A stretch of 64,000 nucleotides of DNA, from NCBI RefSeq assembly GCF_011068285.1, contig NZ_CP049616.1, positions 1,282,501 through 1,346,500 on the forward strand. The letters are read 5' to 3'. The first letter of the stretch is position 1, and each line of letters starts with the position of its first letter. The notes beneath the pieces were generated by a model, which was not told the origin of the DNA, did no database searches, and saw only the letters and a program-made list of their open reading frames with translations. Shown piece by piece: positions 15,448-24,243 of this stretch. Origin of the DNA: Flagellimonas oceani. Its GTDB lineage: Bacteria > Bacteroidota > Bacteroidia > Flavobacteriales > Flavobacteriaceae. The position numbers and the translations under genes were made by a program.

Positions 15448-17436
15448 ATGAATGACAAGGAAAAACATAGTAATGACGATGGCCACAATCACGACCACGG
15501 TGGCATCTTCGGCAAAAACACCGAACTCTATTTTGCTATATTAAGTGGGGTCACACTAATAACAGGTTTCCTATTGGAGAAATTTACAGGGGTTTCAGAA
15601 AACATTCCTTTTGGACTCTATATTGCGGCCTACTTTTTTGGAGGTTATTTTACCCTGAAGGAAGCTATTAGCAAAGTGGCCAAGGGCGAATTTGAAATCG
15701 ATTTCCTGATGCTGGTCGCGGCTGCGGGGGCGGCCTATCTGGGCGAATGGGCAGAAGGTGCCTTGTTGCTTTTCCTTTTTAGTCTGGGTCACGCATTGGA
15801 AAACTATGCAATGGGCAAGGCAAAAAAGTCCATTGCGGCACTGACCGACCTCGCCCCAAAAACAGCCCTTCTCAAGAAAGATGACGATACCGTTGAAGTG
15901 GGTATTGAAGAACTACAGGTGGGCGACATCATCGTGGTGCGCCCCAACAGCAAGATATCCGCCGATGGTGTAATTGTAAAAGGTAACAGTAGTGTTGACC
16001 AGGCACCCATTACCGGGGAAAGCGTTCCGGTGGACAAAACACCAATAGAAAATCCGGACAAAGAGTATACCTCAAAAAGCAATATTCCCAATGAGAACCG
16101 TGTATTTTCAGGAACCATCAATGGCAACAATACCCTTGAAATAAAGGTAATCAAAGAGGCAAAAGATTCTACCCTCAACCGCTTGGTCACTATGGTTCAG
16201 GAGGCTCAAGACCAGAAATCGCCCACCCAGTTGTTGACCGACAAGTTTGAGCGGTACTATGTGCCAGCGGTCATTATACTGGTCGTTGCACTGAATTTTG
16301 CTTTTTTGGTCATCGATGAACCGTGGAGCGAAAGCCTATACCGTTCCTTGGCGGTATTGGTAGCTGCAAGTCCGTGCGCGCTCGCCATTTCGACGCCATC
16401 TGCTGTATTGAGTGGTGTGGCAAGGGCTGCGCGTGGCGGGGTCTTGATAAAAGGCGGTCGCCCATTGGAAGATTTAGGGGTGCTTACCGCATTGGCCTTT
16501 GACAAGACAGGAACGCTTACCGAAGGAAAACCAAAGCTTACCGACGTCGAAAGTTTTGGCAGTATAGATAAAAAGGAACTGTTGGAAATCGCGATTGCGG
16601 TTGAGGAACTGAGCGACCACCCCCTGGCAAAGGCAGTTGTACGGGACGGAATGGAACGGCTCGGGAAGGACACAAAGATTCCGGATGCCGATGATTTGGA
16701 GGCCGTACAGGGCAAGGGCATAAAGGCAAACTATCAAGGGAATTCCATTTACATTGGTAACCTGGAACTCTTCGAGGATATTGATAAGGGCGTACCCGAC
16801 GATGTATCAGAAAAGGTAAGAGCGCTTGAAGGGGAAGGAAAGACCACGATGCTAATAAAAAGGGGCAATGAATTTATAGGGATGCTGGGGCTGATGGACA
16901 CCCCACGGGAAAAAGCCAAGGAAACCCTTGCCCAACTAAAGGAAATAGGCATCAAGAAAATGATAATGCTTACGGGCGACAACCAGAAAGTGGCAGATGC
17001 CGTAGCCGAGGAAATTGGGTTGACCGAAGCTCGCGGAAGTCTGCTTCCCGAAGAAAAAGTGGAGGCCATCAAAAAACTTGCGGAACAGGAAAATAAACTG
17101 GCAATGATAGGTGATGGGGTCAATGATGCCCCTGCTATGGCAAACAGTACCGTTGGTATTGCAATGGGTGCGGCGGGAAGCGACGTGGCTTTAGAAACCG
17201 CAGATATAGCACTAATGGCAGACAAACTGGAAACCTTGCCTTTTGCCATCGGTTTAAGCAGAAAAGCGAAGGCGATAATCAAGCAAAACTTATGGGTTAG
17301 CTTGGGGGTTGTTGCCCTTTTAATTCCTGCGACAATTATGAGTTGGGCAAGTATAGGGATAGCCGTGGCCATTCACGAGGGCTCTACGTTGGTAGTGGTG
17401 GTCAATGCATTGCGTTTGCTCGCCTACAAAAAATAA
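15448..17436 (+). CDS. P1B-4-type metal-exporting ATPase (SPC motif)
   Basis: A 662-residue P-type ATPase with all core motifs: TGES (actuator), DKTGTLT around residue 352 (phosphorylated Asp), HPLAKA (nucleotide domain), MLTGDN and GDGVNDAP. The transport site in the membrane reads SPCALAIS (about 308-315) instead of CPC, and the later helix has HEGSTLVVV. SPC plus HEG-T is the mark of subgroup P1B-4 (CoaT/CtpD), which exports Co, Zn, Fe or Cd. The N-terminus lacks an HMA domain and begins with a short His-rich tail (HNHDHGG). It is likely regulated by the adjacent Fur. Confidence 0.9.
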   Translation: MNDKEKHSNDDGHNHDHGGIFGKNTELYFAILSGVTLITGFLLEKFTGVSENIPFGLYIAAYFFGGYFTLKEAISKVAKGEFEIDFLMLVAAAGAAYLGEWAEGALLLFLFSLGHALENYAMGKAKKSIAALTDLAPKTALLKKDDDTVEVGIEELQVGDIIVVRPNSKISADGVIVKGNSSVDQAPITGESVPVDKTPIENPDKEYTSKSNIPNENRVFSGTINGNNTLEIKVIKEAKDSTLNRLVTMVQEAQDQKSPTQLLTDKFERYYVPAVIILVVALNFAFLVIDEPWSESLYRSLAVLVAASPCALAISTPSAVLSGVARAARGGVLIKGGRPLEDLGVLTALAFDKTGTLTEGKPKLTDVESFGSIDKKELLEIAIAVEELSDHPLAKAVVRDGMERLGKDTKIPDADDLEAVQGKGIKANYQGNSIYIGNLELFEDIDKGVPDDVSEKVRALEGEGKTTMLIKRGNEFIGMLGLMDTPREKAKETLAQLKEIGIKKMIMLTGDNQKVADAVAEEIGLTEARGSLLPEEKVEAIKKLAEQENKLAMIGDGVNDAPAMANSTVGIAMGAAGSDVALETADIALMADKLETLPFAIGLSRKAKAIIKQNLWVSLGVVALLIPATIMSWASIGIAVAIHEGSTLVVVVNALRLLAYKK

Positions 17437-17474
17437 ATTCAATAAAGGAGATTGCCTTTGAATCAAGGTTAAAA

Positions 17475-17909
17475 ATGAACAAAACGGAAAAAATATTGTC
17501 GAATTACGGTATTCGCCCTACTCAAATGAGGTCCAAGATATACAGGTATCTGAGAAGGAAGCAAAGTGCCGTGTCCTTTTCCGACTTGAAAAAGGTCTTT
17601 GCTGAAAAGAGCGAAACCAATAAGACAGCAAACAGAACGACCTTTTATCGCAACCTTAAGATTTTTGAGGATAAAGGACTTATTCATCAGATAAATGATG
17701 GAACCGGAGTGGCAAAATTTGCGATTTCCGGTGAAAATGCAAAAGGTGAATACGGTTCAGATTTACATCTGCACTTTCATTGTACCGAATGTAAGAAAAC
17801 AATCTGTTTGCCAAATAAAATACCGGAAGAAAGTTTACCAGCTGATTATAAAATAAACGATGTCAACCTGGTATTAAAAGGAATATGCGTGAAATGTAAG
17901 AAAAAATAA
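17475..17909 (+). CDS. Fur-family transcriptional regulator (second of two)
   Basis: 144 residues from the ATG at 17475. The reading frame extends further up, but that stretch overlaps the ATPase and is not Fur-like. It shares with the Fur at 13087 the pattern IRPT-M, a -HQI-DGTG- segment, GSDLHLHFHCT-C and a closing C-x2-C, so the two are paralogues. It has a slightly longer loop before RTTFYRNLK in the recognition region. It lies 38 bases behind the ATPase gene and probably represses it. Confidence 0.87.
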   Translation: MNKTEKILSNYGIRPTQMRSKIYRYLRRKQSAVSFSDLKKVFAEKSETNKTANRTTFYRNLKIFEDKGLIHQINDGTGVAKFAISGENAKGEYGSDLHLHFHCTECKKTICLPNKIPEESLPADYKINDVNLVLKGICVKCKKK

Positions 17910-17910
17910 C

Positions 17911-17980
17911 AGGTGGGAGTTCCAGAACTTTGAACCCTTGCGCCCAAGAGTCAAGTTCAAGGTTCTTCCACCTTATTTAA
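17911..17980 (+). terminator. Long hairpin behind the second Fur gene
   Basis: AGGTGG (17911) pairs with CCACCT (about 17968-17973). Inside it AGAACTTTGAAC pairs with GTTCAAGGTTCT, with one G-U pair, and TTATTT follows. It lies two bases beyond the stop of the Fur gene. This is a probable terminator, though the T-run is weak. Confidence 0.55.
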
Positions 17981-18042
17981 CCAAAAAAATACAACTATAG
18001 AAAAATATGATATAACAATTATTGGTTTGTGTTTTGGCGATA

Positions 18043-18162
18043 ATGGAATTCAGGGCAGCGGCAGAGGATATCGCACGGATGCCCCATTGGCATCCCACAT
18101 TTTCAGAAACCTTTAAGGAAGCCTTTCTGGCCGCTACCGAAGATAGGGCATTGCATATATAA
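18043..18162 (+). CDS. Possible 39-residue peptide, weak
   Basis: A short frame, ATG to TAA, in an otherwise gene-free gap between the second Fur gene and the next small gene. The translation ([16 protein letters not shown]...) resembles no family I know, and no clear ribosome site precedes it. It may be a decayed gene end rather than a real peptide. Confidence 0.2.
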   Translation: MEFRAAAEDIARMPHWHPTFSETFKEAFLAATEDRALHI

Positions 18163-18196
18163 ATATTGGGGCAAGTAATACCATATAAAATATAAG

Positions 18197-18409
18197 ATGA
18201 TGAAGAAAATTCAAAAGCTAACCCAGGAAATCAACGAATTGACAGTAAGGATTGAACACGAATATCCCGAACTCTATCGGTATTTGGATGAGAACCCCAT
18301 AACGATTCCCGTAGATGATGAAGCAAAACCGACCATTAAATCGTTCGCTGATTATTTGGAGAGCTTAAAATCGATTTTGGAAAAATATATGGAATCCCAT
18401 AATAAGTAA
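18197..18409 (+). CDS. Small helical protein of unknown function
   Basis: 70 residues, charged and probably two helices (QKLTQEINELTVRIEHEYPELYRYL and ADYLESLKSILEKYM) around a short extended piece with PITIP. No membrane segment and no cysteines. I do not recognise the family. It sits 44 bases before a cation transporter gene and is probably co-transcribed with it. Confidence 0.55.
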   Translation: MMKKIQKLTQEINELTVRIEHEYPELYRYLDENPITIPVDDEAKPTIKSFADYLESLKSILEKYMESHNK

Positions 18410-18452
18410 AGAGTGAAAAGACCAAACGTAGAATTTAATACAGATTATTTAA

Positions 18453-19253
18453 ATGTCCACCATAAACAAAACCACTTTTAAGGTAAGTCAAATGGATTGC
18501 CCTTCAGAAGAACAGATGATAAGGATGAAACTGGAGTCAAACCCTCAAATCAAATATCTGGACTTTGACATTCCGAATAGAAAGTTGGATGTGTACCATC
18601 AGGGGAATGCCCAAGAAATAAACGTGGAATTGGGTGCATTAAAGCTGGGGGAAAAACTTTTGGGAACAGAAAAGGCGGAAACACCTATTGCCGAAGACGA
18701 GACCAAACAAAAGAAGATACTCTGGTGGGTCTTGTACATCAATTTTGGGTTTTTCGTTATCGAAATGACCACGGGTTGGATTTCTTCCTCGATGGGCCTT
18801 ATTGCGGATTCACTAGATATGCTAGCCGATTCCATTGTGTACGCGTTGAGCCTTTTTGCCGTAGGCGGCGCTATTTCCAGAAAAAAGAAAGTGGCGAAGT
18901 TCAGTGGCTATTTTCAAATGGCCTTGGCCCTGCTGGGATTTTCGGAAGTCCTGAGAAGGTTTTTGAGCAGTAGTGAAACCCCTTTGTTCCAATGGATGAT
19001 AATCGTTTCCATTTTCGCCCTTATCGGCAACCTCGTTTCCCTATGGCTGATAAACAAGGCCAAAAGCAAGGAAGCGCATATGCAGGCAAGTGCCATCTTT
19101 ACCTCAAACGACATTATTGTGAACGGCGGGGTAATACTGGCAGGGGTGCTGGTTTATTTTTTAGACAGTAAATGGCCCGATTTGGTCATAGGCGGTATTG
19201 TATTTGCCTTTGTGATGCGAGGAGCCATTAGAATTTTAAAATTGTCCAAATAA
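18453..19253 (+). CDS. Cation transporter (CDF-like) with N-terminal HMA-like domain
   Basis: 266 residues. The first 70 or so resemble a heavy-metal-associated domain, but with one cysteine (SQMDCPSEEQ, about 10-20) instead of CxxC. Then come about six membrane helices with CDF-type acidic positions (DSLDMLADSIVYALS in the second helix). CDF carriers exchange zinc or similar ions for protons. No long C-terminal cytoplasmic domain is present, which is short for the family. It precedes a canonical CDF gene by 36 bases. Confidence 0.75.
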   Translation: MSTINKTTFKVSQMDCPSEEQMIRMKLESNPQIKYLDFDIPNRKLDVYHQGNAQEINVELGALKLGEKLLGTEKAETPIAEDETKQKKILWWVLYINFGFFVIEMTTGWISSSMGLIADSLDMLADSIVYALSLFAVGGAISRKKKVAKFSGYFQMALALLGFSEVLRRFLSSSETPLFQWMIIVSIFALIGNLVSLWLINKAKSKEAHMQASAIFTSNDIIVNGGVILAGVLVYFLDSKWPDLVIGGIVFAFVMRGAIRILKLSK

Positions 19254-19289
19254 CGTATTGGGAAGAAAAGAAATAGCAAAAGAAAGATT

Positions 19290-20201
19290 TTGGAAAGGAA
19301 TCCAAATGCCATATCCCGAATAGGACTCAAAACTACCCTCGTAGGTATTTTGATCAGTGCATTATTGGCATTGATCAAAGGTTTGGGCGGGGTGTTCGGG
19401 CATTCTTATGCCCTTATTGCCGATGCGATCGAATCCGGGGCGGATGTGCTGACATCCGCACTATTATGGGCCGGGTTGAAATGGTCGTCAAGGCCACCGG
19501 ATGAAAACCATCCCTACGGACACGGTAAGATAGAGGCCCTGGTGGCGGTGGGTATTGCTATAGCCCTAACCATTGCAGGTGGTATAATCATAAGGGACAG
19601 CATCGACCATATTCTGGTACCCCACAAAACTCCTGCACCCTTCACACTCTTCATACTGGTATTTGTTGTCCTCACGAAAGAGGCGTTGTATCGTTATGTC
19701 ATGAAAACAGGTGATGAAATCAATAGTTCGGCCGTCAAGGCCGATGCATTTCACCATAGGAGTGATGCCATTACGTCGATAGCCGCTTTTATAGGTATTT
19801 CCATAGCATTGATCGGTGGCGAAGGGTTTGAGATAGCGGATGATTTCGCGGCACTCATTGCAGCGGGCATTATTCTGTTCAATGCCTATAAAATAGCTAG
19901 GTCATCGGTAAGGGAGTTGCTGGACGAAGCTGTTGAGCCCGAATTTCGAAATGAGGTTATCCGACAGGCCGAAGCCGTTCCTGAAGTGGTAAGGGTAGAG
20001 CGCTGCCATTCCCGAAAGATGGGAACGGCCTTTCATATCGATATGCATATTTGGATCGATGGGGAATTAACTGTGACCGAGGGCCATGATATTGCACACA
20101 AAGTAAAGGAGAGATTGTTCAGGTCATATTCCGAGATACTTGACGTGCACATCCATATCGAACCTAGCAAAGAGAGAAATGTTAAAATGACAGAATTATG
20201 A
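19290..20201 (+). CDS. Cation diffusion facilitator family transporter
   Basis: 303 residues with a typical CDF layout: six membrane helices, the metal site pattern ADAIESGADVL in TM2 and HHRSDAITS in TM5, the GHGKIEAL loop after TM2-3, and a C-terminal cytoplasmic domain (about 210-295) with EGHDIAHKVKERL. It should export Zn, Fe or similar ions from the cytoplasm. No in-frame ATG exists between the upstream stop and the conserved start region, so the TTG at 19290 is the likely start. Its end overlaps the next gene by four bases. Confidence 0.85.
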   Translation: MERNPNAISRIGLKTTLVGILISALLALIKGLGGVFGHSYALIADAIESGADVLTSALLWAGLKWSSRPPDENHPYGHGKIEALVAVGIAIALTIAGGIIIRDSIDHILVPHKTPAPFTLFILVFVVLTKEALYRYVMKTGDEINSSAVKADAFHHRSDAITSIAAFIGISIALIGGEGFEIADDFAALIAAGIILFNAYKIARSSVRELLDEAVEPEFRNEVIRQAEAVPEVVRVERCHSRKMGTAFHIDMHIWIDGELTVTEGHDIAHKVKERLFRSYSEILDVHIHIEPSKERNVKMTEL

Positions 20202-21202
20202 ACAGTTGGCTATGGGTACTCGTTTTGGGCCTAGCGGCCTGGGCAGCACACTGGGGTGCGGATCGATTGTTGACCCCTTTAAAGTTGCTCCGCAAGCAAT
20301 GGGGCCTTACCGCTTCCGCTGGAGCCGCTTTTCTTGCCTTTGTAACGGCAAGCCCTGAAGTTGCCATAAATATTACCAGTGCAGCTCGGGGAGTCTCCAA
20401 TATTGGCCTGGGAAATTTGTTGGGTTCCAATATTATTTCCATTCCCTTAATGGTGACCATAGCTTATTTTGCTTCCCGGAAACAGTTCAAGAACAACAAG
20501 GAACATCAAGAGCATCTTGATAAAAACGTTCTGGCATTGAACAAACGTTCGGTTTCCGTACTGTCCCTTCCATACTTGGGCATTATCGCCCTTGTGGCCA
20601 TTTTGACCTTGCCAAAGCCCTGGCGCGGGCTACAACCAATAGACGGGTGGATTATGCTGGTCGCTTATGCTGCCTTTTTGACTCACGCAATCATAAAAGG
20701 CAAGGAAAAGGGCAAAAAAGTAGAATGGAACAAAAAACAGGTCTGGTTATCGATTGCCGGGGCCTTGGCCATAGCAGTCGGAGCATTTTTCATAGTGAAG
20801 GCGACCGAAAATATTGTTTCTGCCCTAAATATTTCTGAAATCGTGGGAGGCCTTTTCATCACGGGCATAATGACCACCGCACCGGAAATATTCAAGACCT
20901 GGAGCGTGGTAAAAGGGGGAGAGGTGACTGCGGGTACCACCAGTGTTATAGCGGACAATGCCGTAACGATGACGGTGGCATTTTTTCCGCTGGCGTTGGT
21001 AACCACCCCCATTGAGGATTTTGAACTGTTCTGGGTCAACCTGGCCTTTGTCGGGCTTATGCCGCTGCTTTACACACTATTTGTGCATCAAAGCAAGGAA
21101 CTGCACGGTTTCTCTCGTTGGCAAATTTTTGTGTTTGATGCTGCCTATGTCGCCTATTTACTGGTCATGGTTTTTTTCGTGTTGAAACTTTTTGATAGAT
21201 GA
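20198..21202 (+). CDS. Sodium/calcium exchanger-like protein
   Basis: 334 residues, about 10 membrane helices in two halves. Each half carries an alpha-repeat of the CaCA superfamily: FVTASPEVAINITSA..GNLLGSNI in the first, and ITGIMTTAPEIFKTW..SVIADNAVTM in the second. Such proteins exchange Ca2+ or other cations for Na+ or H+. In this cluster it may handle another divalent metal, which is inference. It overlaps the CDF gene by four bases, so translational coupling is likely. Confidence 0.82.
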   Translation: MNSWLWVLVLGLAAWAAHWGADRLLTPLKLLRKQWGLTASAGAAFLAFVTASPEVAINITSAARGVSNIGLGNLLGSNIISIPLMVTIAYFASRKQFKNNKEHQEHLDKNVLALNKRSVSVLSLPYLGIIALVAILTLPKPWRGLQPIDGWIMLVAYAAFLTHAIIKGKEKGKKVEWNKKQVWLSIAGALAIAVGAFFIVKATENIVSALNISEIVGGLFITGIMTTAPEIFKTWSVVKGGEVTAGTTSVIADNAVTMTVAFFPLALVTTPIEDFELFWVNLAFVGLMPLLYTLFVHQSKELHGFSRWQIFVFDAAYVAYLLVMVFFVLKLFDR

Positions 21203-21372
21203 AAAAGGAACTTTTTAAAGATTGCTCGATGAGGCTCAATATGCTGGATGAAAACATCCACAAATTGGCCGTAAAGTATGCTGAAGAATACTATATAACA
21301 AACCAATGCTCCAAGGAGGAAGCCCTTGAACGCGGTATTGTAAAAGCAGAGATGGAAGGGCGAAAGCTCTAA
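21199..21372 (+). CDS. Small helical protein, first of a tandem pair
   Basis: 57 residues (MKKELFKDCSMRLN...EMEGRKL). The ATG overlaps the stop of the exchanger gene as ATGA, so it is translationally coupled. The C-terminal half follows the pattern A-x-x-x-AEE...CSKEEALERGIVKAE, shared with the next small gene (see 21387). No known family is recognised. Confidence 0.6.
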   Translation: MKKELFKDCSMRLNMLDENIHKLAVKYAEEYYITNQCSKEEALERGIVKAEMEGRKL

Positions 21373-21386
21373 AAAAAGTATAGAAT

Positions 21387-21563
21387 ATGGACTGGACATT
21401 TGAAGATTTCAAAACAAAGCTTGATGGCCTACAGCCGTCAGTTCGGAAGAAGGCCCTCAAAATTGCGCAAGAATTGGTAAAGGAGAATGGGTATTCTCGT
21501 GAGAAGGCCATTACGGAGGGAATCAAACGTGCAGAAGAATGGTTTTATGACCTTAGGGGATAG
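21387..21563 (+). CDS. Small helical protein, second of a tandem pair
   Basis: 58 residues (MDWTFEDFKTKL...EWFYDLRG), starting 14 bases after the previous small gene. It shares with that gene a core of the form A-x-x-x-A-E-x...YSREKAITEGIKRAE. Both look like compact two-helix proteins. They are probably paralogues by duplication. The function is unknown. Confidence 0.6.
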   Translation: MDWTFEDFKTKLDGLQPSVRKKALKIAQELVKENGYSREKAITEGIKRAEEWFYDLRG

Positions 21564-21599
21564 CATTGGTGCGTTAATTTAAGTAAAGCACAGTACATT

Positions 21600-21782
21600 A
21601 TGTCACGGGAAAGGAGAAAGCGGAGACTAGAGGAAAAAAAGGGTAATTCAATAAACAAAAAAGTGAGAACCAGAAAGGAGAAAGCGTATTGCCTGTTGGT
21701 TTTTGTGGCAATGTTCCTTGCGGTGCTGACAATTGCCTTTCTAGATGCAATTCTATATGGTTTTTACCTGCTTTTCAATTGA
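21600..21782 (+). CDS. Small single-pass membrane protein
   Basis: 60 residues. A very basic first half (RERRKRRLEEKK, then KKVRTRKEKAY) is followed by one membrane helix (about 31-58, CLLVFVAMFLAVLTIAFLDA). Orientation would be N-in by the positive-inside rule. Unknown function. It is co-directional with its neighbours. Confidence 0.5.
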   Translation: MSRERRKRRLEEKKGNSINKKVRTRKEKAYCLLVFVAMFLAVLTIAFLDAILYGFYLLFN

Positions 21783-21838
21783 ATAATTAAACCTAAAAAG
21801 AAAGATTAATGAAGTCAAATCAATAAAAACAAAATGAT

Positions 21839-22681
21839 ATGAAAGATGACGGAATTTTAATACCTGTAGATTTCACAGAGGTTTCAGAAAATGCGGTGAG
21901 CTATGCTATTGGGCTAGCACAAAAATTGAAATCAAAACTGGTTTTTGTCCACGCCTATTCAGTGGCATATCCATCCGGTACGCCCATCGGGATGGCAACT
22001 ATGGCACACAATGTAACAGATACCACAGCATCACAAGAAAAAATCAATAAAGAAAAATTGGATAAGTTTCTAAGAGGCTTTCCTGAACTGGACAAGTTGG
22101 AATTTCAAGCAATGATCGGTTTCGGGGCAACGGTCGATGTGATTTCTGGCCTAGCTAAGGAAATAAATACCAGTCTTGTCGTTATGGGTACCAAGGGTAC
22201 GGCTTCGGGATTTGATGAAATTTTTATTGGAACCGTTACCGAAAAGGTGACACAAAAGGCACCTTGTCCAGTACTGGCCGTACCTGAAGATGCCAGCTAT
22301 ACTGCATATAAGCGTATCGGGGTCGCAGTGGATACGGATAGTATGGATAATAGAATAGATTTTGAAATGTTGTCCAAATTATTGGAAAACTATAATGCAC
22401 AATTGCACTTTGTACATATAGCGGACAAACAGGAAAGGGTGCCGGAGAAAGCATTTATTCGTGAAAGATTTGGCAAACTTCTTGTACCTAATCAATGGTC
22501 TTTTACAGTTATCGAGGAAGGCAAACCCGAAGAGGGTATCGATGAATTTTTGACTGAAACCCCAATAGACCTATTGGTTTTGCTTTACAGGGAACACGGA
22601 TTTTTTGAGGCAGTTTTCAAAAAGGGGCTAAGAAAAAAAATGCTGTATGCCTCCAAGGCCCCATTGCTGATAGTTAAGTAG
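21839..22681 (+). CDS. Universal stress protein, two UspA domains
   Basis: 280 residues with two tandem Usp folds. The first has the opening ILIPVDFTEVSENAV and the ATP-binding pattern GTKGTASGFDEIFIGT (G-x2-G-x9-G-T) at about 116-131. The second is more divergent, opening KRIGVAVDTDS, and lacks a clear glycine motif. This layout is usual in Bacteroidota. It is the last gene of the first metal module. Two other Usp genes lie at 44589 and 52307. Confidence 0.85.
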   Translation: MKDDGILIPVDFTEVSENAVSYAIGLAQKLKSKLVFVHAYSVAYPSGTPIGMATMAHNVTDTTASQEKINKEKLDKFLRGFPELDKLEFQAMIGFGATVDVISGLAKEINTSLVVMGTKGTASGFDEIFIGTVTEKVTQKAPCPVLAVPEDASYTAYKRIGVAVDTDSMDNRIDFEMLSKLLENYNAQLHFVHIADKQERVPEKAFIRERFGKLLVPNQWSFTVIEEGKPEEGIDEFLTETPIDLLVLLYREHGFFEAVFKKGLRKKMLYASKAPLLIVK

Positions 22682-22738
22682 CCCTTCTACTTATGTGCTC
22701 TAGTAAATATTAGTTTTCGCTTACTACGCGAAATTATC

Positions 22739-22858
22739 GTGCTCATTCTGGAAGCTAGTGGACTTGCCACAATGTGGGAGGCCGTATTTGCCGATGTGGG
22801 AGTAGCGTTATTGGCAATATTCAATGCGGTTCGATTGCAGAAGATGAAGTGGACTTAG
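22739..22858 (+). pseudogene. Remnant: C-terminal end of a CadA/ZntA-type P-type ATPase
   Basis: A 40-codon frame without its own start reads ...SGLATMWEAVFADVGVALL and then AIFNAVRLQKMKWT, ending at the TAG at 22856-22858. The segment MWEAVFADVGV-LL-xx-NAVRL is the last membrane helix region of Zn/Cd/Pb ATPases. Nothing of the remainder is seen upstream, where the frame degenerates. This is a relic left by deletion, showing the island once held another metal ATPase. Confidence 0.75.
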
Positions 22859-23043
22859 GAATAGTAAGTATCGAAATATAAATTTTCATTCTGACCAACG
22901 CACAATTTCCCACAGTACGGGATTTGCATAATTAAATCAACAACCCTTTTAAGATGTAAACACTTCTTTCTTGATAAATTACTATAAATAAATTTAGACT
23001 AAACTAAAAATATATTTATATTTACAAAAATATAAATATAGCA
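22859..23043 (+). promoter_or_regulatory. Palindrome-rich promoter region of the cytochrome operon
   Basis: Two inverted repeats stand before the ATG at 23044. TTTAG-A-CTAAA is at 22993-23003, and a perfect 13-bp repeat with a 4-base loop (TATATTTATATTT at 23011-23023, AAATATAAATATA at 23028-23040) ends three bases before the start codon. The second would also cover the ribosome site. It looks like an operator, or an mRNA hairpin that hides the start. No regulator gene is adjacent. Confidence 0.5.
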
Positions 23044-24243
23044 ATGCCTAAAATTATTCAATTTTACATTGGTCTGTCCTTAATCGCTCTACTTGGCTGT
23101 GAAAATTTCGGCCCCGAAGAACCTATGGAGTTTGAGTTATTGGATGGGCCGTTGGATGGATTGTCCGTTAGTGAGCAACAGCGTTTTTTAGCCGGGGATA
23201 TTGCCTTTAACGATGATGTTTTTACCGTTGAAAAAGGCCTTGGTCCCTTGTTTGTTGGCACCAGCTGTGCAAGTTGCCATTCAGGGGATGGAAAAGGTCA
23301 CCCATTTAATCAACTTATTAGGTTTGGTAACAATGATTTGACCATACCCTCGATGTTATCCTTTGGTGATGGCAGGAACCAGATTCAAAATAAAGCCATA
23401 CCGGGTTTTGAACCGGAGACCGTGCCGGAAGGCTTCCCATTTTCCATTTTGGTCGCTCCGGCGGTGACGGGATTGGGTTTGTTGGATGCTGTCTCTGATG
23501 CGGATATTTTGGCTCACGCAGACCCTTCTGATGAAAATCAGGACGGCATTAGTGGAAGGCCTCACTACAATATTCCTCCTGAATTCACCAAGATTCGGAA
23601 TAATAGTGTTCCCCAGGGAAACAATTATATCTTCAGGTTTGGAAAGAAAGCGGGTAGTTATGATTTGTTGCACCAAAGCGTCAGCGCATATAACCAGGAC
23701 ATAGGAATTACATCCCTTTATGACCCTATAGACCCGTTCAGTGGACTTGAAGAGGATCCTGAAATAAGCACCCAGACCTTGAACGATGTCGTTTTCTACC
23801 TTAAAACCTTAAAAGCACCAATTCCCAGAAATCAAACAGACCCCGATGTAATTGCTGGGAAAGAACTCTTTGAATCTGTACAATGTGCTGTCTGTCACAC
23901 ACCCACGTTGACCACAGGATTTTCCCCAATTGAATCGTTATCCCTTAAGGAATTTCATCCCTACACGGATTTGTTGTTACATGACATGGGGCCTGAATTG
24001 GATGATGGATTCACCGAAGGAAATGTCGGGACTTCTGAATGGAGAACCCCACCGCTGTGGGGAATCGGTTTATCGGCCAATTCCCAAGGCGGGCAAATGT
24101 TCCTGTTACATGATGGAAGGGCTTCGAGCATTGAAGAGGCAATTGAATTGCACGGCGGTGAGGCCGATAATTCAAAAGCCCGGTATTTGTCCCTGACCCC
24201 AAAAGAAAAATCACAACTGATAAAATTCATTAATTCCCTATAG
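23044..24243 (+). CDS. Di-haem cytochrome c, thiol-oxidoreductase-like (DUF1111-type)
   Basis: A 399-residue lipoprotein (signal with LLGC, Cys 19). It has two c-type haem sites, CASCH at about 75-79 and CAVCH at about 281-285, and the family patterns GDGKGHPF and a C-terminal domain rich in HDGRA and LHGGEA. It belongs to the di-haem oxidoreductase/DUF1111 family of periplasmic cytochromes. It is the first gene of a three-gene unit with a Rieske protein and a porin, and it likely passes electrons between a donor and the Rieske centre. The substrate is unknown. Confidence 0.83.
   Translation: MPKIIQFYIGLSLIALLGCENFGPEEPMEFELLDGPLDGLSVSEQQRFLAGDIAFNDDVFTVEKGLGPLFVGTSCASCHSGDGKGHPFNQLIRFGNNDLTIPSMLSFGDGRNQIQNKAIPGFEPETVPEGFPFSILVAPAVTGLGLLDAVSDADILAHADPSDENQDGISGRPHYNIPPEFTKIRNNSVPQGNNYIFRFGKKAGSYDLLHQSVSAYNQDIGITSLYDPIDPFSGLEEDPEISTQTLNDVVFYLKTLKAPIPRNQTDPDVIAGKELFESVQCAVCHTPTLTTGFSPIESLSLKEFHPYTDLLLHDMGPELDDGFTEGNVGTSEWRTPPLWGIGLSANSQGGQMFLLHDGRASSIEEAIELHGGEADNSKARYLSLTPKEKSQLIKFINSL

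Noticed and set aside
17343..17474. N-terminal extension of the second Fur gene
   Set aside because: It overlaps the ATPase gene in another frame and shows no Fur similarity.
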